NCBI GenBank assembly: GCA_032718475.1
Contig: JAUCBJ010004430.1
Location: 1 to 50,887, forward strand
Length of the DNA: 50,887 bases
Direction of reading: 5' to 3'
DNA from: Nemertoderma westbladi
Lineage: Eukaryota > Xenacoelomorpha > Nemertodermatida > Nemertodermatidae
The notes below the pieces were generated by a model, which was not told where the DNA came from, did no database searches, and saw only the letters and a program-made list of their open reading frames with translations. Of the stretch, positions 31,514 through 43,020 are shown piece after piece. The position numbers and the translations under genes were made by a program. Each line of letters opens with the position of its first letter. The stretch's first letter is position 1.

Positions 31514-33163
31514 TTTCCCGGGGTAATGGTGAAAAATATCGAGACTTGAAAAATATCGAGAGTAAAAATAACGAGTGTTGAAAATTAACGTGATTAAAAA
31601 ATATCGAGAGTAAAAATAACGCGAGATGAAAAATATCGAAAATAACGAGTGTTGAAAAATATCGAGTGTTGAAAAATATCGAGAGTAAAAATATCGAGTG
31701 TTGAAAAATATCGAGAGTAAAAATATCGAGTGTTGAAAAATATCGAGAGTAAAAATATCGAGTGTTGAAAAATATCGAGAGTAAAAATATCGAGTGTTGA
31801 AAAATATCGAGAGTAAAAATATCGAGTGTTGAAAAATATCGAGAGTAAAAATATAGAGTGTTGAAAAATATCGAGTGTTGAAAAATATCGAGAGTAAAAA
31901 TATCGAGAGTAAAAATATCGAGTGTTGAAAAATATCGAGAGTAAAAATAACGAGTGTTGAAAATATCGAGTGTTGAAAAATATCGAGAGTAAAAATATCG
32001 AGTGTTGAAAAATATCGAGTGTTGAAAAATATCGAGAGTAAAAATATTGCATTTTGCTTGAGCATTTTATTTAGAATTATGGAACAATATTGCAGTGCAT
32101 GGGTTACAACAGTACAAGTGCAAGTGAATGGCATTATGTACTGTAATACACCTTGGGTACCCATTTACCAGATTTATTATACTAGCTAGTTTTTGCTATT
32201 TTTTTAATAAATATTATAAAAGAAGTGCTAGCTATAAATTTTGATAAATATTATAAATATTGTTAAATATTATATTAGAACACGTATAAGTTACCAAATG
32301 TTAATAAATATTGTTGTTCTAGAACATTTTTAGTAAAAAAAATTATCATACAACCCTTATTTAAAAAAATTGTTACTATCGATATTTTTACTCTCGATAT
32401 TTTTCAACATTCTATATTTTTTTCAACACTCGATATTTTTCAACACTCGATATTTTTCAACACTCGATATTTTTCAACACTCGATATTTTTCAACACTCG
32501 ATATTTTTACTCTCGATATTTTTCAACACTCGATATTTTTTAACACTCGATATTTTTCAACACTCGATATTTTTCAACACTCGATATTTTTACTCTCGAT
32601 ATTTTTCAACACTCGATATTTTTACTCTCGATATTTTTCAACACTCGATATTTTTACTCTCGATATTTTTCAACACTCGATATTTTTACTCTCGATATTT
32701 TTCAACACTCGATATTTTTCAACACTCAATATTTTTCAACACTCGATATTTTTCAACACTCGATATTTTTACTCTCGATATTTTTCAACACTCGATATTT
32801 TTACTCTCGATATTTTTCAACACTCGATATTTTTACTCTCGATATTTTTCAACACTCGATATTTTTACTCTCGATATTTTTCAACACTCGATATTTTTAC
32901 TCTCGATATTTTTCAACACTCGATATTTTTACTCTCGATATTTTTCAACACTCGATATTTTTACTCTCGATATTTTTACTCTCGATATTTTTCAACACTC
33001 GGTATTTTTACTCTCGATATTTTTACCCTCGATATTTTTACTCTCGATATTTTTTGAACTCTCGATATTATCGTTATTTTTCAACACTCGATGTTTTTAC
33101 TCGCGTTATTTTTACTCTCGATATTTTTCATGTCTCGATATTTTTCAATATAACCTTTCCCGG
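31514..33163. mobile_element. Foldback element with minisatellite arms and 8-bp target duplication
   Basis: The body (31522-33155) is flanked by a perfect 8-bp duplication, TTTCCCGG, at 31514-31521 and 33156-33163. Left end GGTAATGGTGAAAAATATCG and the complement of the right end GGTTATATTGAAAAATATCG match closely. The left arm (about 31527-32046) is a tandem array of the units AAAATATCGAGTGTTG and AAAATATCGAGAGTA; the right arm (about 32380-33150) is the same array in reverse complement. A single-copy loop of about 333 bp separates them. The arms look like Drosophila FB-type foldback elements, which are linked to MULE transposons and have 8-10 bp target duplications. There is no transposase. 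The long reading frames over the arms are artefacts of the repeat. Confidence 0.8.
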
Positions 33164-33309
33164 AGGCTTCTGTGCAAATAAAATGAAAATCGCTCTGATT
33201 GGTCGAGCCGAACAAAGAACAAAGAAAAGCTCCACGTCGACATATCAGCTGATAGATGTCGTCATCTGATCTACACTGTATTATGAGTATTTTGGCGTAT
33301 TGTGGCATA

Positions 33310-33470
33310 AAATTGCTTGTTATGTCCGCTAAAGTACACATACAGAAAAATGGCTTTTTATGTCCGCTAAAACACCTACACAGTAAGAAAACGGCTTTTT
33401 ATGTCCGCTAAAACACCTACATAGTACTTTGCGGGGAAAATGACTAGCTAGATCCGCAAAAGCCTTTACA
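33310..33470 (+). repeat. Diverged tandem repeat with TTATGTCCGCTAAA core
   Basis: TATGTCCGCTAAA occurs at about 33319, 33359 and 33401, and a diverged TAGATCCGCAAA at about 33449, each followed by a variant of ACACCTACA. Spacing is about 40-48 bp. Confidence 0.6.
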
Positions 33471-33557
33471 CCGCTCCCAGAAAATGGGATTTAATTCTAT
33501 AAAATATAAAAAATCACAGTTTCTAAAATATAAAAATACTCTAAACAATTAGTCTTT

Positions 33558-35053
33558 CTAACGCGAACGGCGTTTACGCAGTTTTTTGAGGCTAGCAAGA
33601 GTCCCTTTCTCTTTGGGGAGAGCCACTTTACTAGGAGGGCTATAACTCTTGGGTGAAGGGTGCAATACAATTGCATCAGAAGGTTTAGGGTTACGATCGG
33701 TATCAACCTCAGTGGAACAAGGTCGAACAACCTTGAGAGCGCGTTTTGAGACAGCAGCTCTTACTGGTCCCTGATGGGTCGTTTGCACGAGAGCGGTAGG
33801 TGGACCATGTGTAGTGAGAGATTTCCTTGGTTTGATGATTCTTTCCAACTCGCGTTCTCGGGCTCTATCGGAATCGATATGCTTCTCCTCGAGCTGATTT
33901 TCCTCCGCTTGTCGTTGAAAACATTTGTCCAAACTCTTGCAGAAAGTAGAGTCGTCCAAGTTCGATATCTTCTTATAGATTCTGGATTTCCTGATCGAAC
34001 TGAGATAAAGCTAATTCGTTTACCGCTTGGACTTGTTGCTGCAATTTACGTTTCTCTAAACAATTGTAGGTTCCTTTTCCGATCTTTTGACGAATAGTGT
34101 CCAACGCGTTTCGTACAACTCTCTCCTCCACCTCAGTGACAGGTTGTATCGGGTTAAACCGGGGACGATGATACGGTTGAATGGCGATATTAGATGTCCG
34201 CGTCCCAATCCGACTAGGTAAGATGGGCGAATATTTAGGGAGCCCACAACCGGAGTGCCACCGACTAATTGTTTGGGTAACACTAGATCTTTGAACAGTG
34301 AGTACAGTTCGGGAGGATCCGTGATACTATTAGGATCAAGAGTCTGAGGTCTCACGAGGGAGTGAGGAGGTCTGACCGAGTATTCCGGAACTCTGATCAT
34401 AGGTTTATTTAAGGATCGTTTGAGTCGAGCGAGCGTAGGTGATACATCGAACAAGTTTCGCTCGAAACTCCCGTAAATATAGCGAGTAAAACTGTGTTTA
34501 GAGCAACGTCTCCGCGGATGTTTATGTCTTTCCATTTGTTGGTTGGGTCTTGGGCATTCATTGCAATAATACCAAAGACGCACGTCTTGTAAGGGAAACG
34601 CGGGTGATCTTTCTTCAGTTTTACAATGTTTCTCTCAAGAATTCCAAATATACGTTGGAGTCACTGCATTTATCCGGTTCTTTAACATCCTCTCTTTCAA
34701 GTCGATTTCGAATATAATTTTCGCATTCGATTCTCAGTTTTTCGTTCCGACTCCGCTGGGTATGATATTTAAATAGGACCATTTCCCTTTCGGTGTCGAC
34801 ATCGTCCGTATCGGGTAAATCGATAGGATGACCAGTAGTTAAGAAGTCCATATGCGTACCATTACGATGCGTATAGCGAGCAGTGAATTTTCGATAGCCC
34901 AATTCACAAGTGAGTTGCTCCTGGGACATTGGCGGTTCGATATAACGACCATCGTCCTCCGTAGTAGTTGGACTAGCGTCGCCGCGTATTAAGCTATCAA
35001 CAAACGCTTGCAACGGTAGAGTATATCGCTCCCTGATACCAAGATCATCTTAT
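33558..35053 (-). pseudogene. Unrecognised intronless protein-coding region broken by frameshifts
   Basis: Read right to left. The open frame enters at about 35053 (after ATATAAG, a possible acceptor) and runs to a stop at 34621, containing LPLQAFVDSLIRGDASP and ELGYRKFTARYTHRNG. A second frame, 34583-34056, has WYYCNECPRP, RYIYGSFERNLFDVSP and KDLVLPKQLVGGTPV. A third, about 34075-33965, has LEKRKLQQQVQAVNELALSQ and continues to LGRLYFL. A fourth, 33959-33558, has charged, coiled-coil-like composition and a basic C-terminus ending LRKRRSR. The pieces fit end to end as one protein of about 480 residues. No domain is recognised. GC content is higher than in the neighbours and no intron interrupts it. 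A retrocopy of a host gene is the leading guess; a gene of the adjacent BEL/Pao element is possible but unsupported. Confidence 0.5.
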
Positions 35054-36775
35054 ATCAACTCAGTCATAGCTGCTATATGAGTTTATCAATATTATAATTA
35101 GTTATAATTAGGCTAGCGGGCGTCGCTGCCTACCCCTCACGGCCCCCGGACAGCGCAAGATCCTCAGCACTGATGTACTGTCACCGCTGTGCCTATCGCC
35201 AACATAGTAGCTGCACAATGACAACAACAACCAGCGCGAGTCACTCCACTGTCTGTCCCAAGGGCTAAGATTTACTTCAGGTTCTTACTGCAGAGTTAGG
35301 GCTACTTTCACAATTGCGACTCGCTACTGTAAATACACTTTAGTAGTAACATTCACCTATAAACGCACAAATTCCACACAACTGTCACAAACCGCACACA
35401 TTCGGGCCATTTGTCCGTTAGTCAAGTGCCTTCCAGAATGCCACGTTATTATTGGGTATCCTTGGATACTAGCAGTGTGCTATTTATTCCTTATGCTATT
35501 CAATGGGGCAAGCCTTTATTGTTCTTTTAACTCACTTCTAATTCTAGCGTGGTTGTTGCCATGGTGACATTATGGAAAGCTAGCAGTAGAATTAGGGTAA
35601 TTCTCATGCATACAGATCTGGGATGCTATTTAATAGTAATTCTTTAATTGTCAATATTCCTCTTTATACATGATTTTATGAATTTTATCGGCTATTGACT
35701 ATATATTGGACATTCTCGCACACTAATATACTTAATAGGGTGAATCTCCGCTCCCATGATCTATTAATTAATGGAATTTTGGGAATTTTATAAATTGTAT
35801 AAAAATGACAATTTATAAAATTCATTAAAAGAAATGAATTTAAATTTATTCCCGTAAATTTTATTATTTAATATTGAAATAGACACAATTTTATTCCAGA
35901 ACATGTCTGGGGACTGGGATCCTTGATTCTAGGAAATTTGTCCTTTTAAGAGTATCGGTAAGTGCTACGATATCTTAATTGACTAGAATTTTAAAGGATC
36001 TAAATTTTGACAGATTTTAATTTATAGATTTTCTAGAGTTAACTTGTCAGTAGTTACTCTATTGTATTTGTTTGACAGATTTTATAAATATTAATAGTTA
36101 ATATTTAAGATGGGCACCGATTTATTCCAGAACTTGTCTGGGGACGTTAACCACTGATTCTAGAATTTTTTCTTTCAAGTATATCGGTGGGTGACGCGAT
36201 ATCTTAATCGACTAGAATTACAGATGGTCAAAGGGTTTAACAGATTTATTTTGCGTTTTACGCTACTGTTAAAAGGACATCACGCTACTATATGTATTAT
36301 TTAATATACGGTATGAGAGCAATATTGCAAGAAGCAATGTCAGTGAGAAGAGGCAAGTCGTTTCCAAGGTCTGCCCAGAGCTTAGTTTAGCTGAGACACG
36401 AGGATCTGAACTTTGCATTCCTAATACTCTACTTACCAATAATACTTAAATATAGTAGGAGCTTTATTGTACTTTAATAAGTACGGACATTTCATCTTAC
36501 TGTAGTCACGTATTTATAATATGATACGGACAGTAAGGAAAGAAAAAAATAATTATTTCTCACCGTTGCACTAAATATATAATATAATATAAGTAAGTAA
36601 GTAATAAACACTAATATATATTGCACTAATCTACTAAATAATCGCTAAAATAACATTCTACTAAATAAAATTAAAGAAAACGATTATAATAAAATTACAT
36701 AATAATACATACATAAATATAAAATAATAAAAACAAATATAAAATAATATAGTCACACACCCACTCCAGACGCTG
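35054..36775. other. Non-coding region with a diverged direct duplication
   Basis: Two related segments, about 35890-36022 and 36120-36246, share CAGAACNTGTCTGGGGAC, GATTCTAG, AGTATATCGGT-like motifs and GATATCTTAATNGACTAGAA, with a period of about 230 bp. The region directly follows the stop of the BEL/Pao pol gene and could contain its 3' LTR, but no second LTR is present to prove it. Most of the rest is AT-rich. Confidence 0.5.
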
Positions 36776-39700
36776 TTACGTTGGGGAGTCCCTAGATGTT
36801 TGTTGGATTAGGGAGGTGGTCGTGGGAAGAGTATATTGCCTTCCATAGTTTCCGGAGAGTTCTCTGTCTCTTTGCAGTAAACATAAACGACCAACTGGGC
36901 GATTGAGCTGCTGCGTCTCGAAGACAATTCCTGGTTTCTTAAAGTTACGCCGCATGACGACGAGTTCTACCGATCGCACCAAACCATCATCCGAGATATG
37001 AGTCTCGATGATACAACCTGTCTGCCACCGCTTACGTGGAAGATCTGAATCCACAATAAGGACCATGTCTCCGGCGCTGACGTTTTCTTGCTGCGCAAAC
37101 CACTTAGTTCGAAGTTGTAGCGTAGGCAGAGAATGTTTTTCGAAATGGTCAGCGAAACGACGGGATAACAACTGCATAAGTTGCCAAGTTTGCCGGCAGT
37201 ATTCGTCTCCGTCCGTGATTTCCGATCCTGGGAGCATGGCTACAGGTTTCTTCAGTAGGAAGTGCGCGGGTGTTAGCGCTTCCAGGGAATCGGGACTCGA
37301 TGAGACTGGCATAAGCGGTCTCTCGTTGAGATAGGCGGCGATTTCCTCCATTAACGTCCGCAAAAGTTCGTCGGTGAGATACGCGCGGCACGGCACTATA
37401 AAGTGAAATGCGGTCTTCACGCTCCTGATTAATCTCTCCCAACTTCCTCCCCACCAAGGGGCGTCGGCGGCGTTGAAGGTCCAGCTAGACGCTGTTACCC
37501 TTAGCTGATTGTCCACCTGTCTTTGGTTCCAATCTTTGACGTAAGCCTTGATTTCATTGTTGGCACCAATGAAGTTCGTTCCCTTATCAGATCTCATTGT
37601 GTTACTAGTTCCAAAGCGAGCGATCTGTCGGCGTAAGCTCAATATGAAGCTATTGGTAGATAAATCATTCACCATATCGAGATGGATAGCTCTACAAGTC
37701 ATACAGACAAAGATGACACACCATCTCTTGACTATAGTCCTAGCATGATATACTTCAATAGGGCCAAATAAATCCACACCGGTATTAGTAAAGGGTGGTT
37801 CATAGAAGCTTACTCGTTCCCTAGGTAATTCTGCCTCTCGCTGTGTTAAAGGCCTACTGAATGCTTTCCTACAGGGTATACAGCTCCTAAGAACTTGGTT
37901 CAGAGCTCTACGGGGTTTATGAAAATAATAGCGAGTTCGAATTTCGCTAAGAACTCGTTCTCTACCAGCATGATAAAGCTTACTGTGAACATCTACAATC
38001 ATCTTGATTTGTATTTCAAGATTTCTAATGAGTATGGGAAACGAATAGGAGCAAGGATAAGGATAAGATAATTATCAAAGGATAATGGAGCATTAGTTAG
38101 TCTTCCTCCAACGCGTATCAACCCATCTATCATTGTGCTAGAGAAGCGATCCCTTAAGCGCATCTGTGGATTTCTCAACAACAGGAAATACTTATCGGAA
38201 TCATCATAGCATTGCAGGAGTCTCAGTATCTGCTTATTGGTTTCTTCATGCTCCTGGTAACTGATTTTCTCTTTCAGAAATCTTTCTGATATCTTGTATT
38301 TGGGAAGATCTTTAACAACATGGACGTGCGCAGATGTCGGTGGAGCGGTATCACTAGCGATCTTCATCCTGGAGTAGTGATGATGAAAACATCGCTTTAA
38401 ATAAGCAACGGCCTTACAAAGCCGATTCCAGGAGCTATAGTGATGTATCGCTCTCTGTAGGAGTGGTGAGAGTCCCTGCGAGACGTCTGGCGTTCCAGAT
38501 TTCCAATCTCTCTCTCTGATTTCCACAACATACTTATTTGTGGCGGGGGATTGTGGATCCAAAGCATCGTCTCCCGAAACGTGTAGTACAGACAGATCTA
38601 TCGCGGGTTTAAATAACTTCGATTTACTCGCCCGGGTTTTAGGTTTGACTTTCTCCGCTCCCTTGGCTTGTCTAATCTCAGCCGTGGTAAGATGAGGAGG
38701 CCATTCATCCTCTTCCTTGCTTAGGAAGTCGGGTCCACCTAACCAGTCTGGAGTATCTATCAGTTCCTGTGGAGTGGCTCCTCTGGAGGCGATGTCGGCT
38801 GGATTAATCGTCCCGGGGCAATGTCTCCATTGATCTATCTTCGTACGACTAAGTATAATGGCTACTCTGTTGGTAACGAAGACACTGAACTGACAAACTT
38901 CATTGGTTATATACTCCAACACGAGTAAAGCATCGGTCCAATAGACAGTTTTCTCCAGTGGATAGTCGATCTGTTCTGTTACATTCCGGCCGATGGCTGT
39001 AGCGTATAGAGCCGCTTTTAACTCCGCTCGAGTAACTTTCAACTTGTTGTTTATCAAGGCCTTAGAGGTAACCAAGGCGACCTTAATTCCATCCGGAGTT
39101 TCAATCCTCAGGTAGGCTACTATACCTATTCCCATATCGCTGGCGTCTCCAAATACATGGAGTTGATAGGAATACGTGGGGAGAACATGACCAAAATAAG
39201 AACGGGAAATCGTAAAATTATCGATGGATGGTAGAGAATCTTCCCATTTCATCCACTTCTTTAATAGTTCTCCCTTAAGTGGATCGTCCCACGAGTGGTT
39301 TTCAAGCCACATTTGTTGTACTAAACTCCGAGCAATCAATATAACTGGGCTAATAAATCCCAATGGATCGAAATAAGTGCTCAGGATACTTAGACAAATC
39401 CGTTTAGTCCGAACTGGATTATCTCGCTGCTTTAGCTGGAAAAACAGGATATCTCTCTCTGTGTCCCATTTCAAACCAAGCGTCTTGGTTTCTGGAAGAT
39501 CGTCCTTGATTAGGTCTAGATCTTTAACTCCTCGGTCTTTTACCGGGATCGATTCCAGAAACTCACGGGAGTTGCTGGTGAATTTAGTTAATCGAAATCC
39601 ACCTCTTTTTAAGCACTCTACCGTTCCTTTGGCGACATCAATGGCTTCTTCCACCGATGGGAGGGACTTTAAATTGTCGTCCATATATATATCCCGTTTG

Positions 39701-40080
39701 ATGTTGTCAATAACCTCTTTAGAGAAGGCGTCCCGGTTGTCATCAGCAGTGGTACGCACTACTGAGCAGGCGTTTGAGGGGCTCGAGATGATCCCAAAAG
39801 CCTGGATGGTCATCCAGTACTCCACCGGTTTCTGGTTGAGGTCTCCTTCAGGCCACCACGGAAATCGTAGGCTGTCTCGATCCCTATCCAGCGCCTTAAC
39901 TTGTAAGAACATGCCTTCTATATCCGAGGCAAAAGCGATCGAATATTGTCGTAATCTTAAGAGTATTCCCAACAAGGATTGGAGTAAGTTGGGTCCCGGC
40001 AACAACTCGGAGTTAAGGGATTGGCCCATGTAGAGGGCGGAGTCGTCAAATACTACTCGGACCTCATTACTCCAGTACTC
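36776..40080 (-). pseudogene. BEL/Pao retrotransposon pol: reverse transcriptase, RNase H, integrase
   Basis: The first frame (40029-37999; 676 codons) starts inside reverse transcriptase (GQSLNSELLPGPN) and has the catalytic Asp at about residue 36 (ASDIEG) and the YMDD box at 115-118, followed by RNase H (VFGDASDMG, then DALLVLEYI). A one-base shift near 38000 leads to the integrase frame (38002-36776, 408 codons) with a zinc domain (H6, H11, C41, C44) and the D-D-E core at D77 (VDLFGP), D139 (SDKGTNF) and E189 (GGSWERL). This order and the YMDD, VDLFGP and SDKGTNF forms are those of BEL/Pao elements. The 5' side of reverse transcriptase plus gag and protease are missing, cut at a SINE at 40083. 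The remaining frame is well preserved, so the insertion is probably young. Confidence 0.9.
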
Positions 40081-40082
40081 AT

Positions 40083-40225
40083 TTAGCTACCACTTAAGGA
40101 TGCATGGCAGAGATGCGCCCTGGCTGGTCCCTTTAAAGCATTCGTGCCGAAACGAAAACTGCCCTGGCCCATGTGAGGATCAAACCCACGACCTACAGGA
40201 GATGTGAATTCAATGCTTAGGTGGT
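40083..40225 (-). mobile_element. SINE family 2, truncated copy
   Basis: The complement reads GCATTGAATTCACATCTCC, then GGGTTTGATCC (B-box-like), ACATGGGCC, TTTTCGTTTCGGCACGAATG, and ends CATCCTTAAGTGGTAGCTAAAT, matching the SINE at 25350-25695. It abuts the cut 5' end of the BEL/Pao pol gene. Confidence 0.75.
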
Positions 40226-40440
40226 TCAGTAATTTACAAGCAAGATTGAGGAGGAACTGTCTGCTGGTCACAAAGATGAAAAGCATTTTGGACAAGTATA
40301 TGTCCATGTAATTTTAGACGTAATTTTAAACCATCAGGAATAATTGAAAACAATCCCACTAATAAAAAACGGTTCGTAGTAAATATACAAGAACCTCTTT
40401 TTAGATGTTGAATGTCAGTATTCGATTTAACAACATTTCA
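40226..40440. other. Non-coding region
   Basis: No gene is supported; nothing recognisable seen. Confidence 0.3.
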
Positions 40441-40690
40441 ATTCAATTCAACAATTCAATTGACTCTATTTCTATTTACAATACTCTATTTACTATTTAA
40501 TCTATTTCTATTTACAAAACTCTATTTACTAAGTTCGGAATCTTTGAAAGTTTTCAATTCAAAACATTTAAATTCAATTCAACAATTCAATTTACTCTAT
40601 TTCTATTTACAATACTCTATTTACTATTTACTCTATTTCTATTTACAAAACTCTATTTACTAAGTTCGGAATCTTTGAAAGTTTTCAGCT
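40441..40690 (+). repeat. Two-copy 131-bp tandem duplication
   Basis: ATTCAATTCAACAATTCAAT begins at 40441 and 40572. Each copy contains CTCTATTTCTATTTACAATA and ends TAAGTTCGGAATCTTTGAAA. Copies differ at few positions. Smaller CTATTTACT-type subrepeats lie within each copy. Confidence 0.9.
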
Positions 40691-40943
40691 TGGCTGCTGG
40701 TGGCATTTCTTCCGTGGCTTTCTTCCGAACAATATATGCATGCATGCTACTTAAGACTTTGCTTCTGTATTCGAGATATGCAGTGCATACATACGGTACG
40801 TGCAGACCTTGCAGCGACAAGGCTTTATACGTATTTGAGTTTTTATAGATCACATCTGCGTTTTATCACTCCTGGCTCACAAAGTCAGTTCGTCTTAGCA
40901 CCTCCCCTTTGGGAGGCCATATTGCTTCCATAAGTGCTGTCGC

Positions 40944-41338
40944 TTACTGCAACTTAGGTTTTACAATTCCTGGGTAATGATGCCAGTCCCAGATTATGTG
41001 TTCAGTGAGTCTATGTGGGGTCCGATTTCCCAGTTGGTTTGGTGGCCATTGTGATGCTGGGAGTATAGGCACTTGTAGAGAAGTTGCATGCTCCTCATAC
41101 CTTGCCTCTGTCACAAGCAGTAGCTTGTTATACCTTGTTGCTACGAGCAACTAGAGGTGTCGAGATAGGATGGATAGCGAACCGTCGATAGTGGAAGTGG
41201 AGGAAGTACCGGTATTTCATATGTTTGAATCTTTTCAACGTGTATTACCAAAGTATCAACAGTTGCTGAAGTTTGAGAACCCGGAACTTCGGAACTAACT
41301 GTACCACTATTAGAGGTAGCCATAGCCAGATGTCTCAC
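40944..41338 (-). other. Possible unrecognised coding fragments
   Basis: Minus-strand frames 41338-41141 (65 codons, MRHLAMATSNSGTVSSE...) and 41150-40944 (68 codons) overlap. Their composition is plausible, but no domain is recognised and no splice or promoter evidence supports a gene. Confidence 0.2.
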
Positions 41339-42099
41339 TATTATTGCTATACTATAATCTGGTTTTAATACAGATCTATATATCTATGATACGCTGCAGG
41401 CGTCATGTAGACAGGTAGGCTAGATACTGGTCTGCCGGTAGTATATCAGTATCCAGTACCAGAGTACTGGTACCGCTAGCCTTACCAAGAACAAGAAGAA
41501 GTAAGAAGAAAGTGTATCTACACTACACTACAATGAACTGAGGTACCGGCTGTCCGGCAGTCTGGATCGATAGGCCTACAGCATACCGCATACAGCAGAA
41601 CTGGCTGACCGGTAAGGTACAGTGGTAAGATGCCCCACAGTGCCTCAGGCTGACAGGCCTCAGACAGTTGGCCTAATCAATACCAAATCAATACATTAGC
41701 AGACAATTCTGCACGGGTGAAAACAAGTTCCAAAACCCATAAGAAAAATTTTCCTCTTGATTCTGCGTCTGGATTCTGTCTAAGGTTTCACAGAGTTTCC
41801 AAGGAGATGCCATACTTTTGCAATGGAATGGTTTCCAATTGTTCGGATTTATTTGACTGTGTGGATAATAGTGTTTTTTCAGCCGCAGGTAGAATATCAC
41901 TCCCTTGTGATATTAAACGTTCAATAGCATCAGTAAGACACAATATAGACTAGAAAGGCCAGGCCGTAGCAACCAGGCCTAATTTGATTGCAGGACATAG
42001 GAAAAGTTAAAAAATAAGAAAAAGTTAAACAAAAGTAAACATAAGAAAAATTAAAAAAATTAACCAAAATCACCCACCTACATTATATATACATAGGCC
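41339..42099. other. Mostly non-coding region with one short frame
   Basis: Rich in GGTACCGG-type motifs at 41360-41620. A plus-strand frame 41717-41953 (78 codons, including FCLRFHRVSKEMPYF) has some protein-like character but no recognised domain. Confidence 0.3.
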
Positions 42100-43020
42100 T
42101 GGGTCTCAGTGATCATGGCATGGTGTACGTGACAAGAAAACGACCTAAGGCAAAGAAATCCTGCCATACATTACGCTTTTTAAGTCCTACTCCAAAGAAA
42201 TGGTAGCATCTAAAGTTAATGTTAATCGCCGAATCAAATCGTTATTACTTGAAACTATAGTGGATCTTATATCTACCGAATTAACAAAGGAACTCTACCA
42301 GATATTAGATGAAGCTGCCCCAAAACGCTCAGTTAGAATTCGTGCTGGATCTCAACAATGGATTAATTCTAATATACTTCATTCTATATCTGAGAAAAAT
42401 AATGCCCTAAAACACTTTCATAAGAACCGTACCACTGCTAATGAACAGCATTACAAAGACCTTCTCAATCTCAATAAAAATGTGATTAAGATGGCCAAAG
42501 CTGCATATGTTAAGGATAAACTATCAACATATAGAAATAATTCTAAAAAATTGTGGAAAGAGCTAAAGTTGCTTGGTGCACCAATGAAACGGACAGACTC
42601 CAATACAATCAAATCTCTAAGAATATGCAACGATTTGGTTACTGACAGTCGTCAAATTGCTGAAAAATTCAATGAGTTCTTTACTACCATTGCCGATAAT
42701 CTTGTGAACAAACTCCCCCCTGCTAAAGGGGAGTACAATACTACCGCAACTGCAAGGTACTACAGAGATAAAGGTTTCCATAATAATAACTTTTGCCTGG
42801 AGATGGTGGAAGTGGAGACTGTCCTAAAAGTGTTGAAGAACATAAAGGCAGATAAAAGTGCAGGCATTGATGAACTAACTCCATTATTTATTAGGGATAT
42901 TGCCGATGAAATTGCTGAACCACTAACTCATCTAATTAACCGATCGATAGCAACCTCCACCTATCCGTCTAATTTTAAAAAAGTCGCACCTGCTTATAAG
43001 AAAGAAGTGAGGTTAGAACG
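42100..43020 (+). pseudogene. LINE fragment: endonuclease end and reverse transcriptase start
   Basis: About 42100-42170 reads GLSDHGMVYVTRKRP, the S-D-H motif at the end of an APE endonuclease. A frame change near 42180 leads to 42200-43030 with the endonuclease-to-RT linker (KSYSKEMVAS) and RT N-terminal motifs, including KADKSAGIDELTPLFIRD and LINRSIATSTYPSNFKKV. The frame ends where a poly-C tract begins (43030), directly at element C, so catalytic RT motifs are missing. The family is distinct from the LINEs at 15-25 kb and 48-51 kb, and is jockey/CR1-like. LINE-like 3' sequence after element C (44675-44940) may be its tail. Confidence 0.75.

Noticed and set aside
31406-32164. Minus-strand 252-codon frame with repeated RYFSTLDIF
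   Set aside because: It is a translation of the foldback minisatellite arm and no promoter or homologue supports a protein.
31527-33150. CRISPR array
   Set aside because: The units are head-to-tail without unique spacers, and the context is eukaryotic.
35054-36775. 3' LTR of the BEL/Pao element with defined borders
   Set aside because: Only one end of the element is present, so no second LTR can be compared and no borders can be set.
39377-40033. Plus-strand 218-codon frame
   Set aside because: Antisense shadow of the BEL/Pao reverse transcriptase.
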